64,000 nucleotides of DNA from NCBI GenBank assembly GCA_015680685.1, contig MNCI01011532.1, positions 846,809 to 910,808 on the forward strand, in the 5' to 3' direction. The translations under genes and the position numbers were made by a program. The notes below the pieces were generated by a model. That model was not told the DNA's origin. It saw only the letters and a program-made list of their open reading frames with translations, and ran no database searches. Positions 46,400-57,529 of this stretch are shown here, in pieces; position 1 is the stretch's first letter; every line of letters begins with the position of its first letter. This DNA is from Gnetum montanum (lineage: Eukaryota; Streptophyta; Gnetopsida; Gnetales; Gnetaceae).

Positions 46400-47990
46400 A
46401 GAGAAGTTTTTCTAGAAACTAATTAGAAAGCAGTATCTTCTCCTCTTTGTTATTCCATATTAAGTGAGAAAGATGGTTAGCGACCACATTCTTAGTCCCT
46501 TTTTGATCTACCATAGTAAGATCAAATTCTTGCAAGATCACAAGCCACCATATAACACGAGGACTCTCCATCAGTTTATTCATAACGAAGCAAATTGCAC
46601 TATGGTTCGTATGTACAAAAACTTTGTAACCTAGCACATAATGTCTAAACTTTTCTAACACATAAACCACTACCATTAATTCATTCTCTGTGGTGGTGTA
46701 GTTTAATTATGCTTCCATAATACTTCGACTCACACAATGGATATAATATGAACATTTCTTATCATCCATCTGCGTGAGCATTGCTCCCAAATCATAGTTA
46801 GATGTGTCTGTCATGCTATGGAATGGTTTGGACTAATTTGGTGCTTGTAGGATTAGTGTTTCAATGAGTTTTTCTTTTAATCGTTGGAATGCATTTTCAC
46901 ATTCCTTGGTCAAAATGAAAGGTGCATCTTTCTTTGTAAGTTCTACCAACAGCTTTGTAATCTTAGAGAAATTCTCAATAAAGCATTGGTAGTAACTAGT
47001 GTGTCTAAGGAATGACTGAACATCTTTAATGGTCTTTGGTTGGTGTGTTATTCCTTGGATGACCCTTATCTTTTTTGGGTCTACCTCAATCCCTTTATGT
47101 GAAATTTAGTGCCCTAGAAAAATGCCTTCTTAGACCATGAGATGGCTCTTTTGCCAATTGAACCATAGCTTTATCTCAACACATCTCTTTAGTGCTTGCT
47201 CAAGTCAGTCCAAGGCTTGCTCAAAGGTAGCTCCATAAGTGGAGAAGTCATCCATGAAGACTTAAACACCACTACTGATCTGTTCTTGAAAGATACTAAG
47301 GACCAAGTGTTGAAATGTTGTAGGGGCATTGCATATGCCAAATGGCATCTTATAGTATGCAAAATTCTTGCAGGGACTCGTGAATGTTGTCTTAGCCTAG
47401 TCTTCTAGTGCAATTTGGATTTCGTTATAGCCACTATAATTGTCCAAGAAACTATAATAACAATGCTCAAATATGGTGTCTAATACTTGATCCACAAATG
47501 GCAAAGGAAAGTGATCCTTGAATGTTGCCATATTTAACAATCTAAATTCAATGCAAACCCACCATTTACCATCTTTCTTTGGTACAATTACGCATGGGCT
47601 AACCCACTCACTATCCTCAATTGGATAGATAAACCCTACCTTGAGGAATTGCTATATCTCCTCAACAATTTCCTTCAATTTGGGGTTTAGCCATCTCTGC
47701 AGCTGCCTTTTATGCTTCATGGCTGGGTTAGTGTAGATGTGGTGCTAGCATATCCTTGGATCGATTCCTATTAGCTATAGATATGACCAAGTGACAAATT
47801 TTCTTTCTATTTAGGTGCAATTTTGGCATTAATGATGATCGATTTACCATTCTTTAGAAATGCATACTCCATCCCAACTGGTAAATTTTTTAGTTCTAAG
47901 GGCTCTTGCTTGAAGTAATCAGGGATTTGCAACTCTCCCCAATAGTTATCATCATCCTCATTAGAGAGTTGGGAATGGACTTGTTTAATT
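46400..47990 (-). pseudogene. D1 reverse transcriptase and RNase H
   Basis: Minus strand. The linker 'MEYAFLKNGKSIIINAKIAP' (47810-47870) is followed by RT blocks with 'VSPCVIVPKKDGKW' (47570-47610) and intact VFMDDF (47244-47261). RNase H (46419-46720) has 'KVFVHTNHSAICFVMNKLM', where the expected Asp of HID is Asn, and 'NVVANHLSHL'. Fewer stops are seen than in A1. Confidence 0.9.
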
Positions 47991-48059
47991 TTATCCATGC
48001 CTTCAACCTATGCACAAGTTAGACTCTTAGTTGGCTCCATGCATATTGTGCTACTATCT

Positions 48060-48690
48060 GAATCAACTATCAGCCATTGGATGCCCTCCTGCTTTGTGGC
48101 TGCTACGTATAGACACCATTGAATATTAATTTCTTGTGCACACTAATTGCATGCCTTAATGTATGTGCTTTTGATTGACCAAATCTTTTGCATGCAATTG
48201 CACTTGTTATCATTGTACGTGATGCATGGAATATGCTTCTTCTCAATTTTTCCTAACTCATTTTCCTTAGATATTTTGAGAGATACATCCCTTATACCCA
48301 TTCGTGCATCAACTGTGCTTAACCAAGCCCTTCCCATGATGATGGGAAAGTTACTTTTGCAGTTGTCCACCTTGATTACCAGAAAATCAATAGGATAGGA
48401 CCACCCATAAACTATGGTCACAATGTCCTCTACTAATTACAAAGGGACCATAATCGACTAATCTGCTAATTCTAGATAGATATTGCTCTTCTTAAGAGTT
48501 GGTAGGTTCCAGGCCTTGTACATATCCTGGGAGATGAGGTTAACTTTGGAACCAGAGTTAAGAAGAGCCTTGCATGTCTCTCGTCTAGCAATCTATAGAA
48601 AGATGAGTGGACTTCCTGGATCAAATCTTTTTGTAAGAAGGCTGCTAGCCTTAATCCAATTAGAAATAACATGAGTTATCATTATAGTGT
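48060..48690 (-). pseudogene. D1 protease and linker
   Basis: Minus strand. The active-site block reads LLNSGSKVNLIS (about 48535-48570), with Asn in place of the catalytic Asp. It continues into 'FPIIMGRAWLSTVDARMGIR' (48287-48346) and 'IPCITYNDNKCNC' (48193-48231). The arrangement is identical to A2. Confidence 0.82.
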
Positions 48691-48779
48691 GGATCCTAGG
48701 TAGCACTTGGTTTGAACGGTGCTCGAAGGTATTTGATGTAGAGGATGAGGGTACTAGAGATGTAGGGAAATCAACTAGA

Positions 48780-49737
48780 GTAGGTTGTGAGGGCTAGAGA
48801 GGACTACTAGGCTAGAATAAAGGTTGTTTCCTTGATTGATTATCTAGACCACTTGGTTGAAAAATTGGTTGTGAGTTGTGGAGGAATCTCACCTTGCATA
48901 GATGAAGTAGGAGGTAATAGGATTGAAGGTGGATGTGTAGGTGTAGAGGGATGTGGAGGATGATAAGGATATAGATATGGGTTTTCTCCTTGAGTAGATG
49001 GTGAATGTGTTTGGTGGTCCTTTGAAGGGAAATAGTGATGCTAGAATGATGAATGACTTGTCGAACCAATAGGGGAGATGGGTTACTGAACATAGTACCC
49101 ATGTAGATCTGGTTACCTATATAGGTATTGCTGCCTTGGTGGTGGCATTCCCCATGATTGTGGTTGGTACCACTATTGGTATTATTCATAAGGTTGTGGA
49201 GGAGATCCACTAGGGTAGTAAGCTTATTGCTGTTGGTTGAACTACCTTAAACTGCCTTGACGGTATGGCAATTATCTTGGAGCTTATCTATGTGCTAAGT
49301 GAGGGTTTAATGCATACACTCCAAACTCTTGTAAGTGTGACACCATAGGGTAGCATCCCTTTGGATGTTCATATTGACAGATGTCACATTTAGTTTCATC
49401 ATTAGGGTCAGATTCCACAACTTCGTCTACTACAACAACTTTGCTCTTACCTCTTTGGTAGGCACGTTTGGCTTCTTTTCACTGTCTATGATTATGATCA
49501 CCCTTTTTGTCTTTGGATTCTTCAATAATCTTCAAAGAATTTTGAAAATTTCCATCCAAAGAGTCCCATAACTTGTCAACCTTGGCTAAAACAAGGTCTT
49601 TCTATTCACTAGTTCATCAAGTGGTGACTCCTCCTCGTTACAAAATAAGACCTCTTATTTCCTAATGGATGGTTCCCTATTATACTCTTTAGCACTCTCC
49701 CTTTTTCGTAGCTCACCTTCTTCTTTTGCTACCTACT
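48780..49737 (-). pseudogene. D1 gag, C-terminal part
   Basis: Minus strand, continuing gag after the B insertion. It contains an intact knuckle CDICQYEHPKGC (about 49353-49388), spaced Cx2Cx3Hx3C, then a Gln/Pro/Tyr/His-rich tail (48812-49210). CTACT at 49733-49737 is the B target-site duplication. Confidence 0.8.
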
Positions 49738-50570
49738 TGATGGGATGCGATATTGCATCCCCCGCGATATCGTGTACGTGATATTTCATCTTCCCCTGAG
49801 ATATCACGCAAGCGATATCGCAGTCCACCGCAATGTCTATAAATAAGAAGTGGCTCTCCCTTGTTCAAATCATTAGGAGTTAGATTGTAGCTAAACTCTG
49901 GTAGTTTGATCCCTCCAGAGATAGATTATTTTCTAGTGTCTGCCTGCCATGTGGTGAATGTAATTGTACGGCATCCTTTATTCGAGTGTGATGTACTTGG
50001 ACACACACATGACCAGAAATAAAGATTGAGATTACATCATCATTGTAGCATTCGTTTTGTTTATTTATTTATTTAAATGTTCTTTACTGCTTTCTTAATT
50101 AATTTCTCTCACCCTTAAACTCCTAGTAACGTGGAATGAGTATGACTTGATTACGAGCATTTAAGTGTGCCTACTTGGTAACCCAGTAGCATACCTCGGA
50201 TCTGTGCTTGGTAATCTCAGTGGTAGTCATGCACGAAGTATAAGATGTGTATGGATAATCAAGGAATGGCTACTCATCACACTTAGGCTAGATTAGATTT
50301 TCTTACCCTTTCTCTCCTAGCCTAGCTTAGTTAATATTACTTTCCACTACCTTCAGGAGTAGCATTAGGTTAGAACACATCATACATCTCACTCTGGACT
50401 AAACCATATGTGATAAATATAATACTAGTCTAGGTGGGAAGACAACAAACTGTGACCTAAGGTTAACGATCTAGGTGCCACAGCTAGTCTGTCTACGGAG
50501 TTCGACCGGATCATGCGTGAAAACGCTTGTATTCGTATGGTTGAGTGTAGGGTTATCATGCCACTCATCA
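49738..50570 (+). repeat. B 5' LTR
   Basis: 833 bp. Begins TGATGGGATGCGATATTGC. U3 has about five GATATC palindromic motifs (49745-49825). TATA box CTATAAATAAG lies near 49837, and AAATAAAG near 50018. It ends CCACTCATCA. Confidence 0.92.
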
Positions 50571-50591
50571 TTAGCGCTATTTCCAGGGATG
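50571..50591 (+). other. B primer-binding site (tRNA-Asp type)
   Basis: TAGCGCTATTTCCAGGGATGG begins one base after the LTR. It is the best preserved of the PBSs here against TGGCGCCGTTGCCGGGGATCG. Confidence 0.83.
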
Positions 50592-50715
50592 GTGCTAGTT
50601 ATCTAGATTAGTTATATCATACAAGGTCGATATATAGGACTTAACGATATATCTCTTAAGAAGAAGAAATAATTATTAAAAGTCACATACAAATTTCACA
50701 CACAAGTTCACAACC

Positions 50716-52705
50716 ATGCCTCTCCTGCAAGATTACAATAATGCCATACTTAGTGAGGAAGTTCATTGAAGAACCAATGAACTATATGACGATGAAGATT
50801 GGAGTATACAACCTGAAGTGGGGGTTTCTTATAAAAATGAACAAAAACAACGTCATTGCAACACACGAAGATATAACTTACCTAATGATGATGAGCCCCC
50901 ACTAGCCACTACAAGCCTAACACAAATACAAGAGGCTGTTCAAATCTCACATAGGCATCGTAAAGAGAGCCGTCTACCCAGGCTTGATTTAAACAACTTT
51001 CCCAAATTTTTAGGAGGTTATGACTTAGATTTGCATCAACATTTACAAGCCTTCTACGATGCCTGCACATGGAATAACATTGATAATAGGTGGAAAAAAC
51101 TTAAGATCTTTCCTATGACACTTGTTAACCAAGAAAAAGTATGATATAGATCATTAAAACCAAATTCAATACGACGTTGGTCAATAATGGTAGAAGTCTT
51201 TAATGAAAAATATCAAACCTACGCAAGAGTGTTAGCCTTGAGGAAACAAATCCAAGGATGGAAACAAGCACAACATGAACCCTTGGACATGGCCTTAGAA
51301 AGATACTATGCACTATTAAATAATTGTCCAGGCCATGGGTTTTCCAAGGAAAGGCTAATGTACCATATTATTGATGGGCTACATAATGAAACAAGAGAGA
51401 CCTTAGGAATATATGCCCAAGGTCAACTATACGAACTACGAACCCATCAAATCCAAGATCTTATTAAGCGGGTAGCAAAAGAAGAAGGATAAATGGCTTG
51501 ATGGGAGAGTGTTGAAAAACATCAATGGGACCAAAATATCAACTTAACAAAGGTCCATGATCATAACAAGGAGAAATCAACCAATCTCAAGGTGGAAACA
51601 TCATCTTTGCCAATACAACAATCGTTAGAAGAAGCCGAGGCAAAGATCAATAAGATGTTGGAATGGATGTATCAAAAGTGTGGAGAATATATCAACACCA
51701 TTGGAGATAGAGTTTTGACAACCCAAGAAGCAAGACAAAACAATAGACAATCGGAAAAGAATAATGAAGGGAATAAGTGCTCAATTGCCAATCATACATA
51801 TGAATGCAACATATGCCTGTACAATCACCCCAAGGGCCAATGCCTGATATTGTTACATCTACATGAGCATTGTGGAAACATGCTACATCCAGAGTTCGTA
51901 CAGAGATATTGTGTTCAATCATAGTGGCAACAATCCCAGTCGTGGGGGAGACCACCATTAGACTAGAGGCACCCTTCATATTATGTGAACCCAAACACTT
52001 ATCAAGTTCAACATCCTTTTTCTCCAACTGGGCCACCGCACTTTATCTCACCACAATACTATTCTCCACAATACTATCAGCCCATATCTCCAACAAAACC
52101 ACCACCTTGTGCACATTATACTCCTCCTAACTTTTAACATTCTTATCCTTTCCCTCCTTCCACAGTGCCACCAACTGTTCCTAAGGTTCTTGCACCACAG
52201 CAACAACCCATGAACGTTACTTGTGCTAATACTACCAATAGCAGTGAGAAACCTCTTCAACATCCAAAGCGCCCCTTCTTTAAACATGGCCATAAGAAGG
52301 GACAATATAATTCTGAGGCCACTGCATCTTCCATCTTCCAACGTAGCACAAGTTCCACATTGTGGTACACCCTTATCTTCGAACCCAACGCCTCATGTAA
52401 CTTGATCAAGGTCACCATCAAACACTCCAACAACCATACGACCCAATGAACACAACCATGGGAGGCATCATCCCAATCCTTGCATACCATCTAACGGTCC
52501 CAAATATCATATTGGGTCAACTCATTATCTGGGAACTACATTGTATAAAGTGCCCTACTATGCTCATTATAATCAAGTGTGTGAACCCCGATGGGGTAAA
52601 TATGACCAAGCCAGAATATTTCCAACATGCAAGGATCCTCATCTTCCATTTATTAATCCTTGCCATCCTCAACCGATTAGTTATGGGGAATATCCCCCAT
52701 TCTAA
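50716..52705 (+). pseudogene. B gag (broken)
   Basis: ATG at 50716 (MPLLQDYNNAILSEE) is the first after the PBS. A stop at 50767 precedes the acidic start. The matrix/capsid part includes 'LPRLDLNNFPKFLGGYDLDL' (about 50980-51040), then the capsid block 'MVEVFNEKYQTYARVLALRK' (51187-51246) and 'EPLDMALERYYALL'. The frame is open from 51187 to 51492. A further segment (51592-51924) has the knuckle CNICLYNHPKGQC (about 51803-51841), then a Pro/Gln/Tyr-rich tail across frameshifts to about 52705. It lacks the N-terminal 'YVPNFTFILH' block of A and D1 and groups with C gag. Confidence 0.85.
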
Positions 52706-54085
52706 TAACAAGCAGGATTAATAAATATTTTTTATTTCCTTTAATTTTTTAAATTTTTATTTTCCAGTTTTTCATTTTTCATCTTTTTGTTTTATCTTTT
52801 TATCTTTTTGTGTTTTTGTCTTTTTACGTTTTTGTAAGTAATCTCATCTATGAATAAAACACTCATGTGGATTGTTGGTTGAGGTGTGTTTTATGTTATT
52901 AAGTCATGAGTGATCAATTATTTTGGGACAGTGAGCCCATTACACCCACTCATCCATTCTACAAATAAAGAGGTTCTTTTCGAGGGTACAATGATATTCT
53001 TGAAATTTTTAAAACTTAAAATTAATTTTGTGTTCATTGTACCCAGAATGAAGAAGGATGGACCAAGAGGGAATGATTAGGGTGTGACATCAAGGGGACT
53101 TGCGGATTCTCTTTGGTGACGTCTATGGGAGTTGTCATGCAATGTGGTTGTACTAAGATTATTGTAGATCTAACGAAAAATGGGAGTAAGAGTAATCAAA
53201 AGGGCATTCAAAATCAAATGCTGTTCTAGGGGGTCCCACTGGAAAGACAAGCACCCATGCCTGAAGGTTGGTGGCTTCTCTGGATTCAGTAAAGTGAAAA
53301 AAAAAGAGAAAAGAAAAAGAAAAAGAAAAAGGAAGTGCCACAACAAAAATCACTCCTGCCTTGAACAAAAATGCCAAGTGATCATACACCTTGTTGTTAT
53401 GGTACTCTCATAGTTGCTCATCAAGGGATGAAACAATGCGATGTCACTGATTAGAAGGATGGACTTGATCCTAATCTTGGAATAATGGGTTAATGACATC
53501 TTAATCATGCTTTACATGTAGGATTCACTGTGCCCTGGGTCAGTTACCTCATATCCCAATCTTTATGATCCCTTTCTATATTTCACCTCATCTCACTGTT
53601 TGTGTAATTGTAGCTTGTGTTCCGTGTAACATAGAATTTTCATCTCATTCCGGTGCTATTTACATGTGTGTTTTTTGTGGAGTTAGTGCAGATTACATTT
53701 AACCCTTCTAGTGCCCACGGACACTTTAAGTGTGGTTACATAAGGGCATTATAGGTTGAAACTGCTTTGGGGAGGACCCACTTGTGTAATTTTCTGTAAT
53801 CTTCGCTTAGGACATAGCTTACACACACAATTTCTTACCTTCACCTTAATTTTTCAATTGATTTTCTTTCCCTACTATTATCCCTCTAAATTTCAACGTT
53901 CCAATGTACCATTATATATCCTTTTTCTTACCACCCAAGGTTTTATTGATCAAATCCACACCATTATCATTAATTATGCCTTTTTAATTAATGAAATTTC
54001 CCTAGAACATCTTGACCATAGTCAATGTCCTCAATTTCAAACGTTAATTTCAAGAAAATCATTTTAAAAAATCAGTATTTTCATG
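52706..54085 (+). other. B non-coding region between gag and the internal U3-like segment
   Basis: A T-rich tract (52725-52835) is followed by 'cagtgagcccattacaccca' (about 52930), the phrase A1 and A2 carry after pol. So gag joins directly onto 3' non-coding sequence. An A/G-rich run (53297-53335) gives a Lys-rich chance frame. The stem-loop module is at 53735-53789. No hairpin array of the A/D type is recognisable. Confidence 0.7.
53735..53789 (+). other. Conserved stem-loop module (B copy)
   Basis: Arms TTACATAAG (53736-53744) and CTTGTGTAA (53781-53789) pair along their length with one U-G. Compared with A1 (TTATGCAAG/CTTGCATA), two pairs have changed on both sides. The loop keeps GCTTTGGGGAGGA. 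Confidence 0.82.
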
Positions 54086-54611
54086 GTGTCTCACATCACC
54101 AGGGATGAGATATCGCATCCCATCCACTTATAAATAGGTACCTCCACTGCAACACTTAGCATCATTTTTCCATTCACACGCGGGGGAGTTTTTGAAATTT
54201 TTCTTTGCGACTTGCGATTAAGTGACCCTTGCTTTTCTACTCCCATCTCGCTCGCTGGTACTACGATTTTAATTTCGTTTGAACCTGCTTGAACCTAGAG
54301 TGTTCAGCTTAGTCGTGGGGGAGTGACACTTGTGGAAAAGTGCCTAAATTTTTTGAAATTTATCATCGCCCAAAGAACATCAACTAGGGTAATTAACTTT
54401 AACACTTAGAATAATTATGCCTAAAAATCATTTAACCCTTAGGTATACTAGGAGATTAAAAATGGAAACCACCTAAGTCACAGGACTCATTATTACAAAC
54501 TTTCAGGCACAATCACATGTTATAACATAAGATCTTTAACTAAGGCAAGCCAATAAGGTATAACTTAACTTCAAAAACAACCTTACTAACACTTGACCCG
54601 TGTGATTGCAG
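54086..54611 (+). promoter_or_regulatory. B internal U3/TATA-like segment and putative leader of ORF-X
   Basis: GATGAGATATCGCATCCC (54105-54122) followed by TATAAATA (54129-54136) reproduces the B LTR arrangement (GATATCGCA then TATAAATA about 15 bp later). A PPT-like CTTAGTCGTGGGGGAG (54308-54323) lies downstream. The acceptor-like TGTGATTGCAG directly precedes the ORF-X ATG (54612), with a possible weak donor near 54393. This could be an internal promoter or an old recombined LTR fragment. Confidence 0.5.
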
Positions 54612-57376
54612 ATGGCCCTGAAACATGCACAATAGGAGGGTCCTATTCAAGGTGGAAAGAAACGAGCTTGGAGAGGTGGAAGATAAGGTCCTATCGGACA
54701 ACATGTAGAATAGGAGGAGCACTCATTTAGCATCCATCAAGATGAACCTCCTACCAGATGGTCCGAGCAGGTAGAAGAAGGAGTTGTTGTAGCGCCTAAA
54801 CTGGGACAACAACTCACGTTGCCCCCAGAATGTGTTCAGGCTATCCATGAGAAGTCCACATTCGCTGCAGTGATTATGGAGTTGAACTTCAAATCCTTTG
54901 TAGAGTTTGCTCCTGAGGCTGTTAGGGATCACCTCAAAGGGTCTCCCTTATGGCCATCCTCTTTGAAAGCGATGCCTGGTACCTAGGAGAGACATACTAG
55001 TTTTGGCACAATAGGGAGCAAGGCACCACTATTAATATTTATGGTGTGATAGTTGACTTCTCTGCGTAGGCTATTTCAAAAGTGTTAAATCTTCCGAATA
55101 TAGGGCCCCAAGTTGCTTGGTTATCCACCCGTTCAAACCCCGATGTGCAGAAGGATTAGTTGGAGAAGGCTTATGGCAGAGACAAAGAATTTGGTGAGCT
55201 GACGACGGAAGAGAGGGTTTACTTCAAAATTGGAACATATCACCTCTTCCTCACAAAAGGCTTGAAAAGAATATCCATGTATGTGGCTAGAGGATGTGCA
55301 GTGTTGATGGGACAGGTTAACACTAACCTACCCCATCTATATTTGACGGAGATCCTGAGGCGGTTCGAAGAGCGGAAGATAGGGAAGATGGTGCTACCTT
55401 TCCCTTGTCTTATCAGAAAGCTATGCCAACGTGTGGGTATTTGGGGATACACCAATGACATCCTTTGAAAATCCCAAACTGCTTCATATGCTGAATTTCT
55501 GAAAGTGCCAGCTTCAAGGAAAAGCACTAGCAAAGAGTTGGGACTTGAACAAGAAGAAGAACAAATGGCTAGACCCAGTCAACCTCCAGCCATGGGTCCC
55601 AGCCAAAAATAAGAAGTAGGGCCTAACATAGGCTAGGATCAACCACCGCTACCACAAGACTACAAATCGTCGATGAGCCATCCTAGGGCCATCACTGAGA
55701 CAGTCATTTGGGGAAGTCATGATGATGCAAACCTCTTCTACGTCATCGATGATGCTAATCAACCTACAGTTTCATTAGATCGCACAAGGGGTGAAGTATC
55801 CATTCAAACAAGAGAAGGGGAAAGTAGATGGTCACAACAAATCTCAAGAAACGTGGCATCTTTCTAGGTGTAGTTAGAGACTGGTGAAGGGGCCACAGTG
55901 ATGATCATGCAACACCAGAATGCCACGGGAGTTGCAAAAGTGGTCGCAAACCACATTAAAGAATCGTTCAATGTACCTATTGTGCCACCGACATATCTTT
56001 CAGGACCATGGGATGCTCAAACTCTGGCCAAAACCTCAATGACTCCTGTGGAACATGAGGATTTGCTTGACTGATTGCTTCAAACAGGGCAAGTAATGAT
56101 GTCCCTATTTGACATCCCTTAGGAGGTCACAGCAATTCAATTAGATTTCATTTTCATGAAGGGAAAGCTAGTCATATCTGAAGTAAGGGCCGACCATGCT
56201 GAAGCTGAAGTGCAGAAATTACAAGAATAGCTTGTGGCCTTATAAGCAGCATAGTGGAACCTTCTACAATTTGTTCCCGTAGACTAGCTAGAAAATTTTA
56301 AAATAGAGCAACTAACAAAGTTGATCGTAGAGAATAAAAGGGTGGTGGATGAAAAGGAGAAGGCTGTTTGGGATGCCTCCGCAATAGAAGCGCAAACTCA
56401 TGCATATCTTAAGGCACTCAAGGCCTTAGAAGAAGAAAACAAGTAGTTGGTTGCTAACAACCTTCGGTTGACCTCTGCACAGAAGCAAAAGAATGTTCCT
56501 GATCAACACTTTCATCAGTTACAAGAACAATTCATTCGGGTCAATCAAGACGTAAGTCATTTAGCCAAAGAAAATTGAACCCTCTCAATGGCGGAGGTAC
56601 ATGCTATTCATCAAAAATCAACAATTGAGATAAGCACATGGAAGAATGAGGCTAAATGACATGAGAAGCTGAAGGAGCACTTTTGGGATTAGGTGGGGAT
56701 GTATAGAAAAATCATGGAAAAGGAGATCCATATGGCCAAGGCTCAAATAAATACTATCAGTGCTCAACACACTGATTGGGGGGCCATATTGGACACCTAC
56801 ACTTTCGTCCACCAAGCGGAAGTTAAGAATCGGGACCTGTAGATTCAGGACTTGATGGAGTACATGGAGTTGCCAAACCTCAAATATGCCAACCTTTCCA
56901 TGTTAACAACAGGGCACCCAAGAATAGAGCTTGAGTAGCAGGTAGCTTCCACCCACATCAAATATGAAGCAGAATTTGCAGAACACAAGAAGCTGTTGGA
57001 AAATCTAGATGTTGCAAATTCTGAACCTAAGGTGGTAAAAGCTAGCTACCAGGGATAGAAGGATGTCGTAATCAACTTGGCTCAATGGATAATGGATCTT
57101 CACAAATACAAGGATAAAGCCAGATCCTATGAGGAGGAATGATAGGTGTTCGTGGCATGGTATGTCAAAGCCAAACAAATGTTCCCAGAACTACCTTGTC
57201 CATGGGAAGTGCCGACTCCGTCAAACATTGGAACACTAGCGTGGATGGCACAAGACCCTCGGACGAAAGAGGAGAAGCTCTAGGCCATACTTCAACGCCA
57301 TCAAGCTTCAAAGCCTGGAGCACATGACAAAGGGAAAGTGCCCATGGAGGAGCCACCGCCACCAGGAACTACATGA
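54612..57376 (+). pseudogene. ORF-X of B: extra ORF at the env-like position
   Basis: The start ATG at 54612 is chosen because it follows an AG acceptor-like site, as in D1. The stop is TGA at 57374 after a Pro-rich tail. It spans about 920 codons with about 20 stops (mostly TAG) and a few frameshifts. The N-terminal part (54850-55470) carries 'VYFKIGTYHLFL', 'ARGCAVLMGQVN' and 'LPFPCLIRKLCQRVGI', reminiscent of the plant domain annotated as putative plant transposon protein (from memory). A polar linker follows. From about 56160 a Lys/Glu/Ala/Gln-rich, likely coiled-coil region runs to 57130, including 'YLKALKALEEEN'. No signal peptide or membrane segment is evident, so an envelope protein is not supported. 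Confidence 0.75.
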
Positions 57377-57513
57377 GTTCCAAATTTTTGTAGTTGTAGC
57401 ATTTTTTTCTATGTTGTGTCTTCCCACACTGCGGCATCATTTTATTTTTTCCCCATCTAATAATCCCATAACTATCCACTATGTAATCACTGTAACTCAA
57501 GGACGAGTTTTTA

Positions 57514-57529
57514 TTCAGTCGTGGGGGTA
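57514..57529 (+). other. B polypurine tract
   Basis: TTCAGTCGTGGGGGTA abuts the 3' LTR. It is preceded by CTCAAGGACGAGTTTTTA, as at the B0 3' end (1503-1520). Confidence 0.85.

Noticed and set aside
49738-50570. Reading the GATATC-rich stretches as a satellite or replication origin
   Set aside because: They occur only in B-family U3 and the B internal segment, next to TATA boxes, so a promoter-associated repeat explains them better.
53180-53413. A Lys/Arg-rich frame, possibly a small basic protein
   Set aside because: It arises from an A/G simple-sequence run in the 3' non-coding region of B and is not conserved in the other elements.
54612-57376. Calling ORF-X an envelope glycoprotein because of its position
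   Set aside because: I see no signal peptide, transmembrane helix or glycosylation-rich ectodomain. The sequence looks like a soluble domain followed by a coiled coil.
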